Origin: Flavivirga eckloniae
Lineage (GTDB): Bacteria; Bacteroidota; Bacteroidia; Flavobacteriales; Flavobacteriaceae
Direction of reading: 5' to 3'
NCBI RefSeq assembly: GCF_002886045.1
Contig: NZ_CP025791.1
Span: 2,557,001 to 2,621,000, forward strand
Length of the DNA: 64,000 nucleotides
Shown here: piece by piece, positions 1 to 9,000 of the stretch
Layout of the letters: the number at the start of each line of letters is the position of its first letter
Numbering within the stretch: position 1 is the first letter of the stretch
Notes under the pieces: model-generated
Seen by the model: the letters and a program-made list of their open reading frames with translations, nothing else
The model's database searches: none
What the model was told of the DNA's origin: nothing
Made by a program: the position numbers and the translations under genes

Positions 1-282
1 GGTAACTGGTATTTGAGTGTAATTGGTAGTTAAATTGGATATGTTAAAATCATAAAATTACTATTAATAGTTTTCTAAGGAAGTACAATAATAGAGAGTT
101 AATGTGACGTGTAGTGCCTCTAATTGAATTATAGTTGATGGAAGAATAAGAGTATGTGAACTTTATAATAAATGAATTGTTAAGCATTAATAACTTTGTA
201 TATTTTCGTTATTGATTTGAATAGATGTGAATGTGAACATTCACATAACGAGAGATATACCATGTAATTTATTGAATACTGA
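1..282. other. AT-rich gene-free stretch with one inverted repeat
   Basis: No coding sequence is supported here. The one clear structure is a perfect inverted repeat with 9-base arms, 225-233 (ATGTGAATG) and 238-246 (CATTCACAT), separated by TGAA. It lies 37 bases past the stop of the leftward Rep-like gene, so it could be a terminator without a strong T-run, or a protein-binding site of the integrated element. Confidence 0.5.
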
Positions 283-783
283 TTATGGATATTTCTTTAA
301 TTTTAATATTTCAGCTAATCGTTCAGTATCTGTTAATCTTTTATATACTTTCTTTTGTTGAGTTAGTTTAGTAGGAGTTAGTTTTGTTGTAGGTAATTTT
401 TTCCTAAGGTCACTATACTTTTTTACATAGGGTTCAGTATTTTTTTGGCTATCTACGAGTAAACATTGGTAATATATACGCATCTTACCTTTTCTTGAAT
501 CTGTAGTTCGTAATTCATTTCCATAGAAGTCAGTAGCTTTAATGATATCGAGTTCTACTAATATCTTAATACTTTCTGATATGGTTTTGATTGAAAGACC
601 TGTTTTCTTGTTAAATTGTTTATAGCTAATCCAATCACGTACTTTTCTTTTTTTAGTTTTTGAATCATACCAGCCAAGCGTTTGACGAATGATTATGAGC
701 AAAACAATGATACAACTAGACTTGAGGTTAGGAATGAGTACGAATAAGCTATTTGGTATCATAGTGGTTTCTTTATAGTTCAT
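283..783 (-). CDS. Rep-like winged-helix replication/partition protein of the integrated element
   Basis: A 166-residue basic protein. Its first ~95 residues have the pattern of the N-terminal winged-helix domain of phage replication protein O and plasmid RepA-like proteins: a start of the type IPNSLF, a long helix, then RQTLGWYD and the helix-turn-helix ISYKQFNKKTGLSIKTISES, followed by a wing. The C-terminal ~60 residues are Lys/Thr-rich and probably disordered (KKLPTTKLTPTKLTQQKK). Such proteins bind an origin and recruit a helicase loader. The gene is divergent from the small-protein/recombinase genes at 897-2923, in line with a replication gene of the same mobile element. The family is inferred from pattern; a MarR/GntR-type regulator is the main alternative. 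Confidence 0.55.
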   Translation of the reverse strand: MNYKETTMIPNSLFVLIPNLKSSCIIVLLIIIRQTLGWYDSKTKKRKVRDWISYKQFNKKTGLSIKTISESIKILVELDIIKATDFYGNELRTTDSRKGKMRIYYQCLLVDSQKNTEPYVKKYSDLRKKLPTTKLTPTKLTQQKKVYKRLTDTERLAEILKLKKYP

Positions 784-845
784 AGAAACTATTATGGTGT
801 TTGCTTAATTGATTAAATAGGTAATAAAAATTGGCACTACATAAA

Positions 846-866
846 TGTCAATTTTTGACTTCTATT
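846..866 (+). promoter_or_regulatory. Palindromic promoter-like block shared with 50739-50757
   Basis: TGTCAATTTTTGACTTCTA contains the palindrome GTCAA-TTT-TTGAC and occurs again before radC in the other accessory region. The TTG within it could be the -33 element of a Bacteroidetes promoter, with a TAnnTTTG-like box (TATATTCTG) about 18 bases downstream. It precedes the small gene at 897. Confidence 0.45.
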
Positions 867-896
867 TGCTTTATATATTCTGCGTAGTCTTGGTAT

Positions 897-1073
897 ATGT
901 CATTAGTAATACCAACACGATTAACACAAGAACAAATCGTTGAATTTAAAGAATTGTATAAAGAGCATTATAATATTGAACTTACCAACGAAGAAGCCAA
1001 CGAAAAAGGTGTTCGGTTCTTGCAATTTATAACAGTCATTATTGAAAATAATGAGGCTTTTTTTGATGAGTGA
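897..1073 (+). CDS. Small element-borne protein (58 aa), family shared with 56721-56918
   Basis: An ATG-started frame of 58 codons ending at TGA 1071-1073. The product begins MSLVIPTRLTQEQIVEF, continues with a helical stretch that includes ELTNEEANEKG, and ends in an acidic tail (NNEAFFDE). It aligns over its whole length with the 65-residue product at 56721-56918: hydrophobic start, xRLxxxQxxEFxxLY, HYxIxLTxEEAxEKxVxFLxF, then TVxxxNxxxFFD. No characterised domain is recognised. It lies in front of a serine recombinase, downstream of the promoter-like block at 846. It may be a small regulator or directionality factor, but that is only context-based. Confidence 0.7.
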   Translation: MSLVIPTRLTQEQIVEFKELYKEHYNIELTNEEANEKGVRFLQFITVIIENNEAFFDE

Positions 1074-1091
1074 TTAATGATATAGTAAACC

Positions 1092-1191
1092 TACTACATC
1101 ATAATCTTTATAATAAGATTTAAAAATAAAAAGAGGCAAAGGATGATTTATGATGTAGTAATTTTAAGTCTTATTTCCTTTGTCTCTTTTT
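1092..1191. repeat. Three inverted-repeat pairs in crossed order (A-B-C-A'-B'-C')
   Basis: Arm A 1092-1104 pairs perfectly with A' 1148-1160 (13 bp). Arm B 1112-1125 pairs with B' 1162-1175 (13 of 14). Arm C 1128-1143 pairs with C' 1176-1191 (15 of 16). Each pair is an inverted repeat, but the order of arms is conserved rather than mirrored, so the three stems cannot all form together in a simple nested way. The block lies between the small gene and the recombinase start. Confidence 0.75.
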
Positions 1192-1201
1192 GTGCCTAAC
1201 T

Positions 1202-2923
1202 ATGAATAACACTATCAAATATTTCCTCTATGCACGAAAATCGAGTGAAGGAGAAGATAGACAAATAACCAGTATTGAAGACCAAGTATCAGAGGTTTCA
1301 AAACTGGCTAAAGAATTAAATATTGAAATTGTCGATATCATTTCTGAATCAAAATCTGCAAAACAACCAGGTCGAGAAAAGTTTAATGAAATGTTAACTC
1401 GTATAGAACAAGGCGAAGCACAAGGGATATTATGTTGGAAATTGAATCGTCTTGCACGTAACCCTATTGATGGAGGTCGTATTTCATGGATGTTACAGCA
1501 AAACGTTATTCAACATATTCAAACCTATGGGAGGGATTATAAACCGTCTGACAATGTTATTATGATGTCAGTAGAGTTTGGTATGAGCAACCAATACGTT
1601 AAAGACTTATCAGTTGATGTTAAACGTGGACTACGTAAAAAAGCTGAACGTGGGTGGTATCCGACTACGCAACTCCCTCTGGGATATTTACATAATGTAA
1701 ATAAAGCACGACAAGATACAAGTGACGAGATTATTATAGACCCAAAAAGTTTTTTCATTATCAAAAAATTATGGGAATTACTCTCAACGGGGCTTTATTC
1801 GATTGCTGATATTAAACGAGAAGCCTATGCTTTAGGTTTAAAAAGTCGTAAAGGTAATCCTTACTCAATGAGTAGTTTTTATTTAATGGCAAAAAATGAG
1901 TTCTATTGTGGTTATTATTACTGGAATGATGATAACGGAAATAACGTTAGGTATTTAGGAAAACATAAACCTATGATATCCGAAGAAGAGTTTAAGAAGG
2001 TTCAAGAAATATTGGACAATAATAGATATCCGAAAAGGACAGGACAATACAACTTCCCCTATCGAGGACTTATTACCTGTGGCGAATGTAATGGCTTTGT
2101 AACAGCCGAAAACAAGTTACAGGCTATCTGTACTCATTGTAAGTATAAATTCTCCATTAAAACGAAAACTAGCTGTCCTAAATGTAAAACAAATCTTGAT
2201 GAAATGAAGAAACCATCAATTATTGATAAGACGTATTATCATTGCACCAAGAAAATTAAAAAAGATTGTTCACAAGGTTCTATTACTGATATTGCAATTG
2301 AAGAGTTTATACAAAAAAATCTAGAGCAAATTTCTATTTCTAAACAATTTTATGATTTTGCAATAAAATCATTAAAGTTTCTTAATAAGACCAGTAATCA
2401 AAAAAACGATAAAATTAGAACTCAACTTAAAAAGAGGAAAACTGAATTATTGAATCGTTTACAACGATTAATAGAAATGCGTTTGGATGATGAGTTAACA
2501 GCTAATCAATTAACAGAGATGAAACAAGCTAATGAAAACTCAATTAAAGAAATAGATAGTAAGATATTATCTTTGAATCATAATGAGTTAAACTGGTTTA
2601 AAGTGACAAAAGAGCAACTCAATTTTGCATGTTTCAGTATGAAAAAATTTAAAAAAGGGGATAAAAAAACAAAAAGGGAGATTGCATCAAAAATAGGGTC
2701 GAACCTAACTTTAAAAGATAAGTCGCTTTATTTTACAAGGTTAAAACCACTTTGGGCTATTCGTAATTGTGCCAATGCTTACACCCATGAAATTGATAAG
2801 TTAGAACCGAAAAAAAGCATTAAAAAACAAGGCTTAAATGAATATTTTGACACCTTATTTCTTACACTGCGGAATAGACAGGAATCGAACCTGTTTTGTC
2901 AGACCTTCAATCTGCTGCATTGA
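1202..2923 (+). CDS. Large serine recombinase (integrase) of the left element
   Basis: A 573-residue site-specific recombinase. The N-terminal resolvase domain (about residues 5-150) begins with the catalytic pattern Y-A-R-K-S-S, with Ser14 as nucleophile, and carries SIEDQ and the conserved WKLNRLARN. The recombinase domain follows (~165-270), then a zinc ribbon with Cys pairs at CGEC and CTHC (~300-350), then a coiled coil (~395-450, LKKRKTELLNRLQRL). The first possible start is TTG 1190; ATG 1202 is preferred because MNNTIKYFLYARKS fits the family. The last ~18 codons lie inside the tRNA-Phe gene on the other strand, and the stop at 2921 is tRNA sequence. This suggests integration at the 3' end of that tRNA, with the element extending leftward out of the window. 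Confidence 0.93.
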   Translation: MNNTIKYFLYARKSSEGEDRQITSIEDQVSEVSKLAKELNIEIVDIISESKSAKQPGREKFNEMLTRIEQGEAQGILCWKLNRLARNPIDGGRISWMLQQNVIQHIQTYGRDYKPSDNVIMMSVEFGMSNQYVKDLSVDVKRGLRKKAERGWYPTTQLPLGYLHNVNKARQDTSDEIIIDPKSFFIIKKLWELLSTGLYSIADIKREAYALGLKSRKGNPYSMSSFYLMAKNEFYCGYYYWNDDNGNNVRYLGKHKPMISEEEFKKVQEILDNNRYPKRTGQYNFPYRGLITCGECNGFVTAENKLQAICTHCKYKFSIKTKTSCPKCKTNLDEMKKPSIIDKTYYHCTKKIKKDCSQGSITDIAIEEFIQKNLEQISISKQFYDFAIKSLKFLNKTSNQKNDKIRTQLKKRKTELLNRLQRLIEMRLDDELTANQLTEMKQANENSIKEIDSKILSLNHNELNWFKVTKEQLNFACFSMKKFKKGDKKTKREIASKIGSNLTLKDKSLYFTRLKPLWAIRNCANAYTHEIDKLEPKKSIKKQGLNEYFDTLFLTLRNRQESNLFCQTFNLLH

Positions 2924-2942
2924 TCAACTTTGCTACTATTCC
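2870..2942 (-). tRNA. tRNA-Phe (GAA), attachment site of the left element
   Basis: On the minus strand the acceptor arms GGAATAG (2936-2942) and CTATTCC (2871-2877) pair perfectly. The T arm is ACAGG-TTCGATT-CCTGT, and the anticodon loop TTGAAGG reads GAA (Phe). The D arm is weak (three clear pairs, and the usual GG of the D loop is GA), the anticodon stem has a mismatch at its outer pair, and the discriminator is G followed by no CCA. The gene is therefore atypical. The 3' half overlaps the recombinase ORF on the other strand. Confidence 0.75.
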
Positions 2943-2950
2943 TGCTTTTG

Positions 2951-3023
2951 TTGAGGTATTAGGATTTGAACCTAAATCACCCGAATTAAAAGCTCGGTGC
3001 TTTAACAATTAAGCTACACCTCA
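2951..3023 (-). tRNA. tRNA-Lys (TTT)
   Basis: On the minus strand acceptor TGAGGTG (3017-3023) pairs with TACCTCA (2952-2958), discriminator A. The anticodon arm CCGAG-CTTTTAA-TTCGG gives anticodon TTT, and the T arm is TTAGG-TTCAAAT-CCTAA. CCA is not encoded. It lies 8 bases upstream of tRNA-Phe and is probably cotranscribed with it. Confidence 0.9.
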
Positions 3024-3026
3024 ATT

Positions 3027-3053
3027 AAATCGGTAAACTTGGTTTACCGATTT
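3027..3053 (-). terminator. Terminator after the TPR gene
   Basis: Perfect 12-bp inverted repeat AAATCGGTAAAC / GTTTACCGATTT with a 3-base loop, 15 bases past the stop of the leftward gene at 3069 and just before tRNA-Lys. Confidence 0.75.
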
Positions 3054-3068
3054 GTTATTCTCCTTTCT

Positions 3069-3665
3069 TTACAATAAATTATTCAATCGGTTTTGAAACC
3101 AGCTGTTATTTGCTTTTTTCTCTACTTCATTTTTCACAACCGTTTCTTGCGCTCGATTTTTTTTATTTTGAATTTTACGCTTTTCATCTACACGTTTAAT
3201 TTCTTCATCAACGTAATAGGTGAAATCGTTGTTAAGCGCAAACATTTTTGCCTCTTGTAAAGCTTCTTTAGCGTTTTCAAACTCACCTAAGGATTCGTAT
3301 AAATAACCTTGGGTTAGTTTAATTCCAGCTTTATCAACACCTTTTACGGTTATGGCAAAGTCGATTAGCTTTTGAGCTTCTTCGGAATCATGATTGTTAA
3401 CCAGTAATCTGATGTAATCTGGGTATATATCCGGGTTTTCAATATTAATAGCCAAAGCATTTTCGTAATATGTTTTTGCTGCTTCATAATCCCCAAGTTT
3501 TTCACTTTGAACTTTAGCCATTAAGCATAGTGCTTTTAAGTTATTTGGCTCGTATGATAAGACATAATTTAAGGCTTCAACAGCTTTCGCCAATTCATAA
3601 GGATAAGCTTCTAATGCTTTAAATAAGTATATGTTATATGTGTTGTTTTTCATTTTAGTTTTCAA
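3069..3665 (-). CDS. Tetratricopeptide repeat protein
   Basis: A 198-residue protein without signal peptide or membrane segment, so probably cytoplasmic. About four TPR units occupy residues ~15-150, with typical pairs such as NLKALCLMAKVQSEKLGDYE / AAKTYYENALAINIENP and GYLYESLGEFENAKEALQEA. A Lys/Arg-rich C-terminal tail (EKRKIQNKKNRAQ) follows. TPRs bind partner proteins; no enzymatic domain is present and the partner is unknown. ATG 3653 is a second possible start (MKNNTYN). It sits alone between the tRNA pair and two candidate small RNA genes. Confidence 0.85.
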   Translation of the reverse strand: MKTKMKNNTYNIYLFKALEAYPYELAKAVEALNYVLSYEPNNLKALCLMAKVQSEKLGDYEAAKTYYENALAINIENPDIYPDYIRLLVNNHDSEEAQKLIDFAITVKGVDKAGIKLTQGYLYESLGEFENAKEALQEAKMFALNNDFTYYVDEEIKRVDEKRKIQNKKNRAQETVVKNEVEKKANNSWFQNRLNNLL

Positions 3666-3749
3666 TTAGGAGTTACTTGTTTTAATTATACAGCATGTAT
3701 TATCTGCTCTTAAAACTGAGTCGAATGGATATATTCTTAAAATTTTGGA

Positions 3750-3937
3750 ATAAAAAAAATCCGAAACAGTTTGTTTGCTTCGGATTCTTTTCTGGAAAGT
3801 TATCTACAGAAAATAATACCGAAGCCTAAAATGTGACTTAAAGTCACAGCCTAAATTTTGTAATGCTACTATATGTTTTAGCATGGCTTCTTGTTTTTAA
3901 TTATGATTATTATTTGTTGCAGTAGTTATTTAAAACT
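3750..3937 (-). ncRNA. Candidate structured small RNA (~185 nt)
   Basis: On the minus strand a promoter-like TTTG (3971-3974) lies 19 bases from CATCTTTG (3944-3951), close to the Bacteroidetes TTG-N19-TAnnTTTG pattern. About 150 bases later stands a terminator hairpin (3758-3765 with 3779-3786) followed by a run of eight T. Between them a branched fold is possible: AAGCC (3885-3889) with GGCTT (3822-3826), enclosing hairpins ATGCT/AGCAT (3863-3884) and GTGACT/AGTCAC (3833-3847). A 26-codon frame starting at 3884 also exists, so a short peptide cannot be excluded. The RNA family is not recognised. Confidence 0.45.
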
Positions 3938-4159
3938 GCGATGCAAAGATGAAAACTATTTTTGAAAAAACAAATATATTTTCATTTTAATTTATTGATA
4001 GTCAAATGATTATGATTATTTTTGGGTATTGAAATCCCTGCCCGCTTTTTAGCAGATATTTAAGTAAAGGGGCAAAAGTCTGTTGCTCAATTGCTTACTT
4101 TTCAATGCTCAATATTTTAGTGTCTAAAAGTTATGTCCAATATTTTTTATTTTTTTTCA

Positions 4160-4346
4160 TAAAAAAAGCGCCCAATTTTTTGGACGCTTATAGTAATTAT
4201 AGTTTTTATTAATTTATATCATGCTAAAAATGATTTAAAACTACCATATAACGTCCTTGATCGGAGAAATAATTCGCTATTCCCTCGATAATCCCACTGA
4301 CAAATCAGTGATTTTGGTGCTATATGTACTGTAGTTTTTCTCATTT
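4160..4346 (-). ncRNA. Second candidate small RNA or 41-aa small gene
   Basis: The architecture matches its neighbour: minus-strand TTTG (4382-4385), 21 bases, CATATTTG (4353-4360), and ~160 bases on a strong terminator AAGCGTCC...GGGCGCTT (4166-4189) followed by seven T. Inside is a perfect hairpin CACTGA-TTTG-TCAGTG (4295-4310). A 41-codon frame (ATG 4344, stop 4219-4221) starts almost at the predicted transcription start and would make a leaderless small protein beginning MRKTTVHIAPKSL. It is unclear whether the RNA or the peptide is the product. Confidence 0.45.
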
Positions 4347-4440
4347 GCGGTACAAATATGGCATATTTAATACGTAAGTTCCAAATTTTGGTTTTATTAT
4401 TTATCGATTTAGGAAAGAAAACGAAGTGATGAATAAAAAA

Positions 4441-4548
4441 AGGGAGTGTCTCAAAAGTGTCATTCAGAGCATAGCGAAGAATCTTAAAAGATGCAAGTTA
4501 AAAGAGATTCTTCATTTCATTCAGAATGACATTTTTGAGACACTCCCT
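4441..4548. repeat. Long imperfect inverted repeat (dispersed palindrome, GAGTGTCTCAAAAG ends)
   Basis: Arms 4441-4484 and 4505-4548 are largely complementary (AGGGAGTGTCTCAAAAG ... TTTTGAGACACTCCCT at the ends; CATTCAGA and TCTGAATG-type blocks inside). The unit lies 22 bases past the gltD stop and may double as its terminator. Related ends occur at 20453-20584, and the inner GATTCTTCG/CTCTGAATGACA blocks at 57140-57180. Confidence 0.75.
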
Positions 4549-4569
4549 CTTTATAATACAATAATATTA

Positions 4570-6033
4570 TTATAGAGTAACTAGGTCACCACTCATATCT
4601 TTTGATGGCAAATTAGATTTACCCATTAAGTATAAGTCTACTTGACGCGCTGCTTCTCTACCTTCTGAAATTGCCCAAACAATTAAGGATTGTCCACGGC
4701 GCATATCACCGGCAGTGAAAATGTTTGGAACATTCGTTTGATATTTCCCGTATTCAGCTTTATAATTAGAGCGTGCATCTCTTTCTATGCCTAGCTTATC
4801 GGCTAAAGTACTTTCTGGTCCAGTAAACCCTAGCGCCAATAGTGCAAGATCACATGGCCAGGTTTTTTCGGTACCTTCAATTTCTATAAGCTGAGGGCGC
4901 TCTCCAGGAACCATTTTCCACTCTACATTTACTGTTTTTAAAGCGGTAAGTTTGCCGTTTTTGTCTTTTATAAACTCTTTAGTATTGATTAGCCAATTAC
5001 GCTCAACACCTTCTTGGTGAGAAGAGGACGTTTTTAATTGTAATGGCCAATAAGGCCAAGGTGTAGTTGGCGAACGGTGTCCTGGAGGTTTTGGCATGAT
5101 TTCAAAATTCACCACCGATTTTGCTCCGTGACGGTTTGATGTTCCTATACAGTCAGACCCTGTATCTCCACCACCAATAACAATAACATCTTTATCGGTT
5201 GCTAATACTTGATCTTTTATTTCTTGTCCAAATACAACTTTGGTTTGCTGTGTTAAAAAGTCCATAGCCTGTACAACACCGTCTGCATCAATACCAGGAG
5301 TAGGTAAGCTACGTCTTTCTGTAGCACCCCCACATAGAACAACAGCATCGAATGCCTTTAATTCCTTTACATCGTAGTTTACACCAACGTTAATATTAAC
5401 TTTAAAGGAAATACCTTCTGCTTCCAAGATAGCGACACGACGATCGATGATCTCTTTTTCCATTTTGAAGTTCGGAATACCGTAGCGTAATAATCCTCCA
5501 ATAGCATCATCTCTTTCGAAAACTGTTACCGTGTGTCCTGCTCTGTTTAATTGTTGTGCGGCAGCTAAACCAGCTGGTCCGGAACCTACAACAGCAATGG
5601 TCTTGCCAGTTCTGGTTTTAGGTGGTTGTGGTTTAATCCAGCCTTCTTTAAAAGCACGTTCTACAATATTTTTTTCGATATTTTCGATGGATACAGGGTC
5701 TTCTATAATACCCAATACACATGATTTTTCGCAAGGTGCCGGACATAAACGACCTGTAAACTCAGGGAAATTATTAGTTGAGTGTAATAACCATGAGGCT
5801 TTTTGCCATTCTCCCTGATGAACCATATGATTAAAATCCGGGATTAAATTTCCTAGAGGGCAACCACTGTGGCAAAATGGAATACCACAATCCATACATC
5901 TTGATCCCTGTTTAGTGATTTCAGCTTCACTTAAAGGAACCGTAAATTCTTTATAATGCTTTACACGATCATCTACAGGCGTGTATTTTTCATCTTGTCT
6001 TTCAAATTCTTTAAATCCTGTTACTTTTCCCAT
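4570..6033 (-). CDS. gltD: Glutamate synthase (NADPH) small subunit
   Basis: A 487-residue flavoprotein, the usual size of GltD. It passes electrons from NADPH through FAD and Fe-S clusters to the large subunit, for 2-oxoglutarate + glutamine -> 2 glutamate. The N-terminal Cys-rich cluster domain shows CMDCGIPFCHSGCPLGN (~47-62) and CPAPCEKSC (~97-105). The FAD motif VVGSGPAGLAAA is near residue 148, the NADPH-binding motif IGGGDTGSDC near 288, and the second FAD contact TAGDMRRGQSLIVWAI near 440. It lies 4 bases downstream of gltB in the same orientation and is surely cotranscribed with it. With the porin-glnK-amt genes upstream in divergent orientation it forms an ammonium assimilation cluster. 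Confidence 0.97.
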   Translation of the reverse strand: MGKVTGFKEFERQDEKYTPVDDRVKHYKEFTVPLSEAEITKQGSRCMDCGIPFCHSGCPLGNLIPDFNHMVHQGEWQKASWLLHSTNNFPEFTGRLCPAPCEKSCVLGIIEDPVSIENIEKNIVERAFKEGWIKPQPPKTRTGKTIAVVGSGPAGLAAAQQLNRAGHTVTVFERDDAIGGLLRYGIPNFKMEKEIIDRRVAILEAEGISFKVNINVGVNYDVKELKAFDAVVLCGGATERRSLPTPGIDADGVVQAMDFLTQQTKVVFGQEIKDQVLATDKDVIVIGGGDTGSDCIGTSNRHGAKSVVNFEIMPKPPGHRSPTTPWPYWPLQLKTSSSHQEGVERNWLINTKEFIKDKNGKLTALKTVNVEWKMVPGERPQLIEIEGTEKTWPCDLALLALGFTGPESTLADKLGIERDARSNYKAEYGKYQTNVPNIFTAGDMRRGQSLIVWAISEGREAARQVDLYLMGKSNLPSKDMSGDLVTL

Positions 6034-6037
6034 GACA

Positions 6038-9000
6038 TTATGCAGTTGTTAGTTCTTCTACCATTGGTTCTTCATTAGCAATTCTTTCCAATGCTATTTT
6101 ATATTCTTTAGGCATTACCTTAACAAATTTTGCTAAGTAATTATCCCAGTCGGCTAGAATTTCTTTTCCTCTTTTACTGTTAGTATAGGCTACATGTTTT
6201 TCGATTAAATCTTTTAACTCTGCAGCATCTGTATCGGTAATAGGATCGAAATCTATAGTTTCTTCGTTACACAACCCATCAGTGAATTGTCCGGTTTCGT
6301 TTAATACAAAAGCGTAACCACCACTCATACCAGCAGCAAAATTCCTACCTGTTTTTCCAAGTACTACAATACGACCCCCAGTCATATATTCACAACAGTG
6401 ATCCCCCACACCCTCAACTACGGCTGTAGCTCCTGAGTTACGGACTGCAAAACGCTCGCCGGCTATACCATTTATGTAGGCTTGACCGTGTACGGCGCCA
6501 AATAAACAAACGTTACCAACAATGATGTTTTCTTGAGCAAGGAAATCGGCAGCCTCAGGTTTCTTAACGATTAGCTTCGCGCCAGATAACCCTTTACCCA
6601 AGTAATCGTTTGTATTTCCTTCTAAATGGAACGTTAGTCCATGCGCACCAAAAGCTCCAAAACTTTGTCCGGCAGATCCCGTAAAATTAATGTTCAACGT
6701 ATCTTCTGGTAAACCTAGATGTCCATAAATTTTAGAGATTTCGTTACTTATAATGGCTCCAACCGTACGGTTTACATTTTTAATTGGATATTCCAGAATC
6801 ATCTTTTCCTTTCGGTAAAGTGCTCTATGTGAGTCTTTGAGTATTTGGAAATCCAGTACATTATCTAAATCATGGTCTTGCTGTTCAGTATTCTTTACAG
6901 TCATACTATTGTATACAGCTGGTCTGTGTAGAATACTTGATAAATCTAACCCTTTAGCTTTATAATGTTTAATGGCTTTATTGGCATTTATTTTATGGGT
7001 CTGACCAACCATCTCGGCCATAGTTCTAAACCCTAACTGAGCCATAATGTTTCTTAATTCTTCTGCAACATAGAAGAAGAAATTAATAACGTGCTCTGGC
7101 GTACCTTTAAAGTTTTTACGTAGTTCTTTATCTTGGGTAGCTACACCTACAGGGCATGTGTTTAAATGACACTTACGCATCATAATACACCCCGAAGCTA
7201 CTAGTGGTGCTGTTGCAAAGCCAAATTCTTCAGCTCCAAGAAGTGCTGCTATGGCAACATCTCTACCGGTTTTTAACTGACCGTCGCATTCCACAACGAT
7301 TCTGCTTCTAAGGTCATTTAATACCAATGTTTGTTGTGCTTCAGATAAACCAAGCTCCCATGGTAAACCTGCGTGTTTTAATGAGGTTAGCGGTGAAGCT
7401 CCGGTGCCACCATCGTAACCGGAAATAAGAACAACATCTGCCTTTGCTTTTGCAACTCCGGCAGCAATGGTACCAACACCAACTTCAGATACTAGTTTTA
7501 CGTTAATTCTCGCCTCTCTATTGGCATTCTTTAAATCGAAAATTAATTGTGCCAAATCTTCAATAGAATAGATATCGTGATGTGGTGGTGGTGAAATTAA
7601 ACCAACGAAAGGGGTTGAATTTCTGGCATCTGCAATCCATGGTAATACTTTTTCACCAGGTAATTGCCCGCCTTCACCAGGCTTAGCACCTTGAGCCATC
7701 TTGATTTGGATTTCCTTAGCATTTGTAAGGTAATGCGATGTTACTCCAAAACGACCAGATGCTACTTGTTTAATAGCAGAGTTTCTACTATCTCCGTTTA
7801 TATCTTTTTGAAAACGTTTTCTGTCCTCTCCACCTTCTCCAGAATTGGACTTTCCTCCAATACGATTCATAGCAATGGCTAGGTTTTCATGAGCTTCTCT
7901 CGAAATAGATCCGTAAGACATAGCCCCGGTTTTAAAACGCTTAACTATTTCCGTCCAAGGTTCTACCTCGTCAATTGGAATTGGGTTTAAGTTGTCGAAC
8001 TCAAATAAACCACGAATAGTCATTAAGTTTTCAGACTGTTCGTTGATTGTTTTTGAGTATACATCGTAACTTTTTTGATCGCTTAACCTAACGGCTTGTT
8101 GCAGTTTAGCTACGGTTGTTGGGTTAAACAAGTGTCTTTCTCCATTACGTCTCCATCTGTAATCACCGCCAATGTTTAAACCTAAACGTTTGTCTATCTT
8201 ATTGTCTGGATAGGCTTGTTTGTAACGTTCATTAATTTCTCTTTCAATTTCATAAAGTCCAATACCTTCAATTCTTGAAGCGGTATAAGGGAAATATTTA
8301 TCTACAAATTGAGAATTAAAACCAACGATTTCAAATATTTGGGAACCTCTGTACGAATGTAAGGTAGAGATTCCAATTTTGTTCATGATTTTTAGTAATC
8401 CTTTACCAATAGCTTTATTGAAGTTTTCTACGGCTTTGTCTTCATCCATATTGGTAATAAAGCCATCCTTCACTTGCATTCTTATAATTTCATTCACCAT
8501 GTAAGGATTGATAGCCGAAGCGCCATATCCGAATAGGGTTGCAAAGTGATGTGGTTCGCGAGGTTCTGCAGATTCTATAATAATATCGAAATAAGAACGC
8601 TTACGCAAACGGTTCATTTGGTGGTTTACATAAGAACACGCTAATAAGGCAGGGATAGGAGCAAACTCTTGATTAACACCTCTATCTGAAAGAATGATAA
8701 TGTTCGTTTTTCTGTCCAGTGCTTTTTCAACCTGTTTGATGATGTCTTCTAAAGCATTCTCCAATCCATTCAATCCTTGTGCTTTAGGATATAAAATTTC
8801 AATGGTTTCTGCTTTAAAGCTTTCAATTTGAATGGTTCTTATTTTTTCAAGGTCGGCGTTAGAAATAACAGGGTTTTGAATTCGTAGTTTTCTACACTGT
8901 CTTTCTGTAATGCTGAATATATTTCTGTCTTTACCTAGGTTTAGACTAATATCGGTTACAATTTCTTCACGAATACCATCTAATGGTGGGTTGGTTACTT

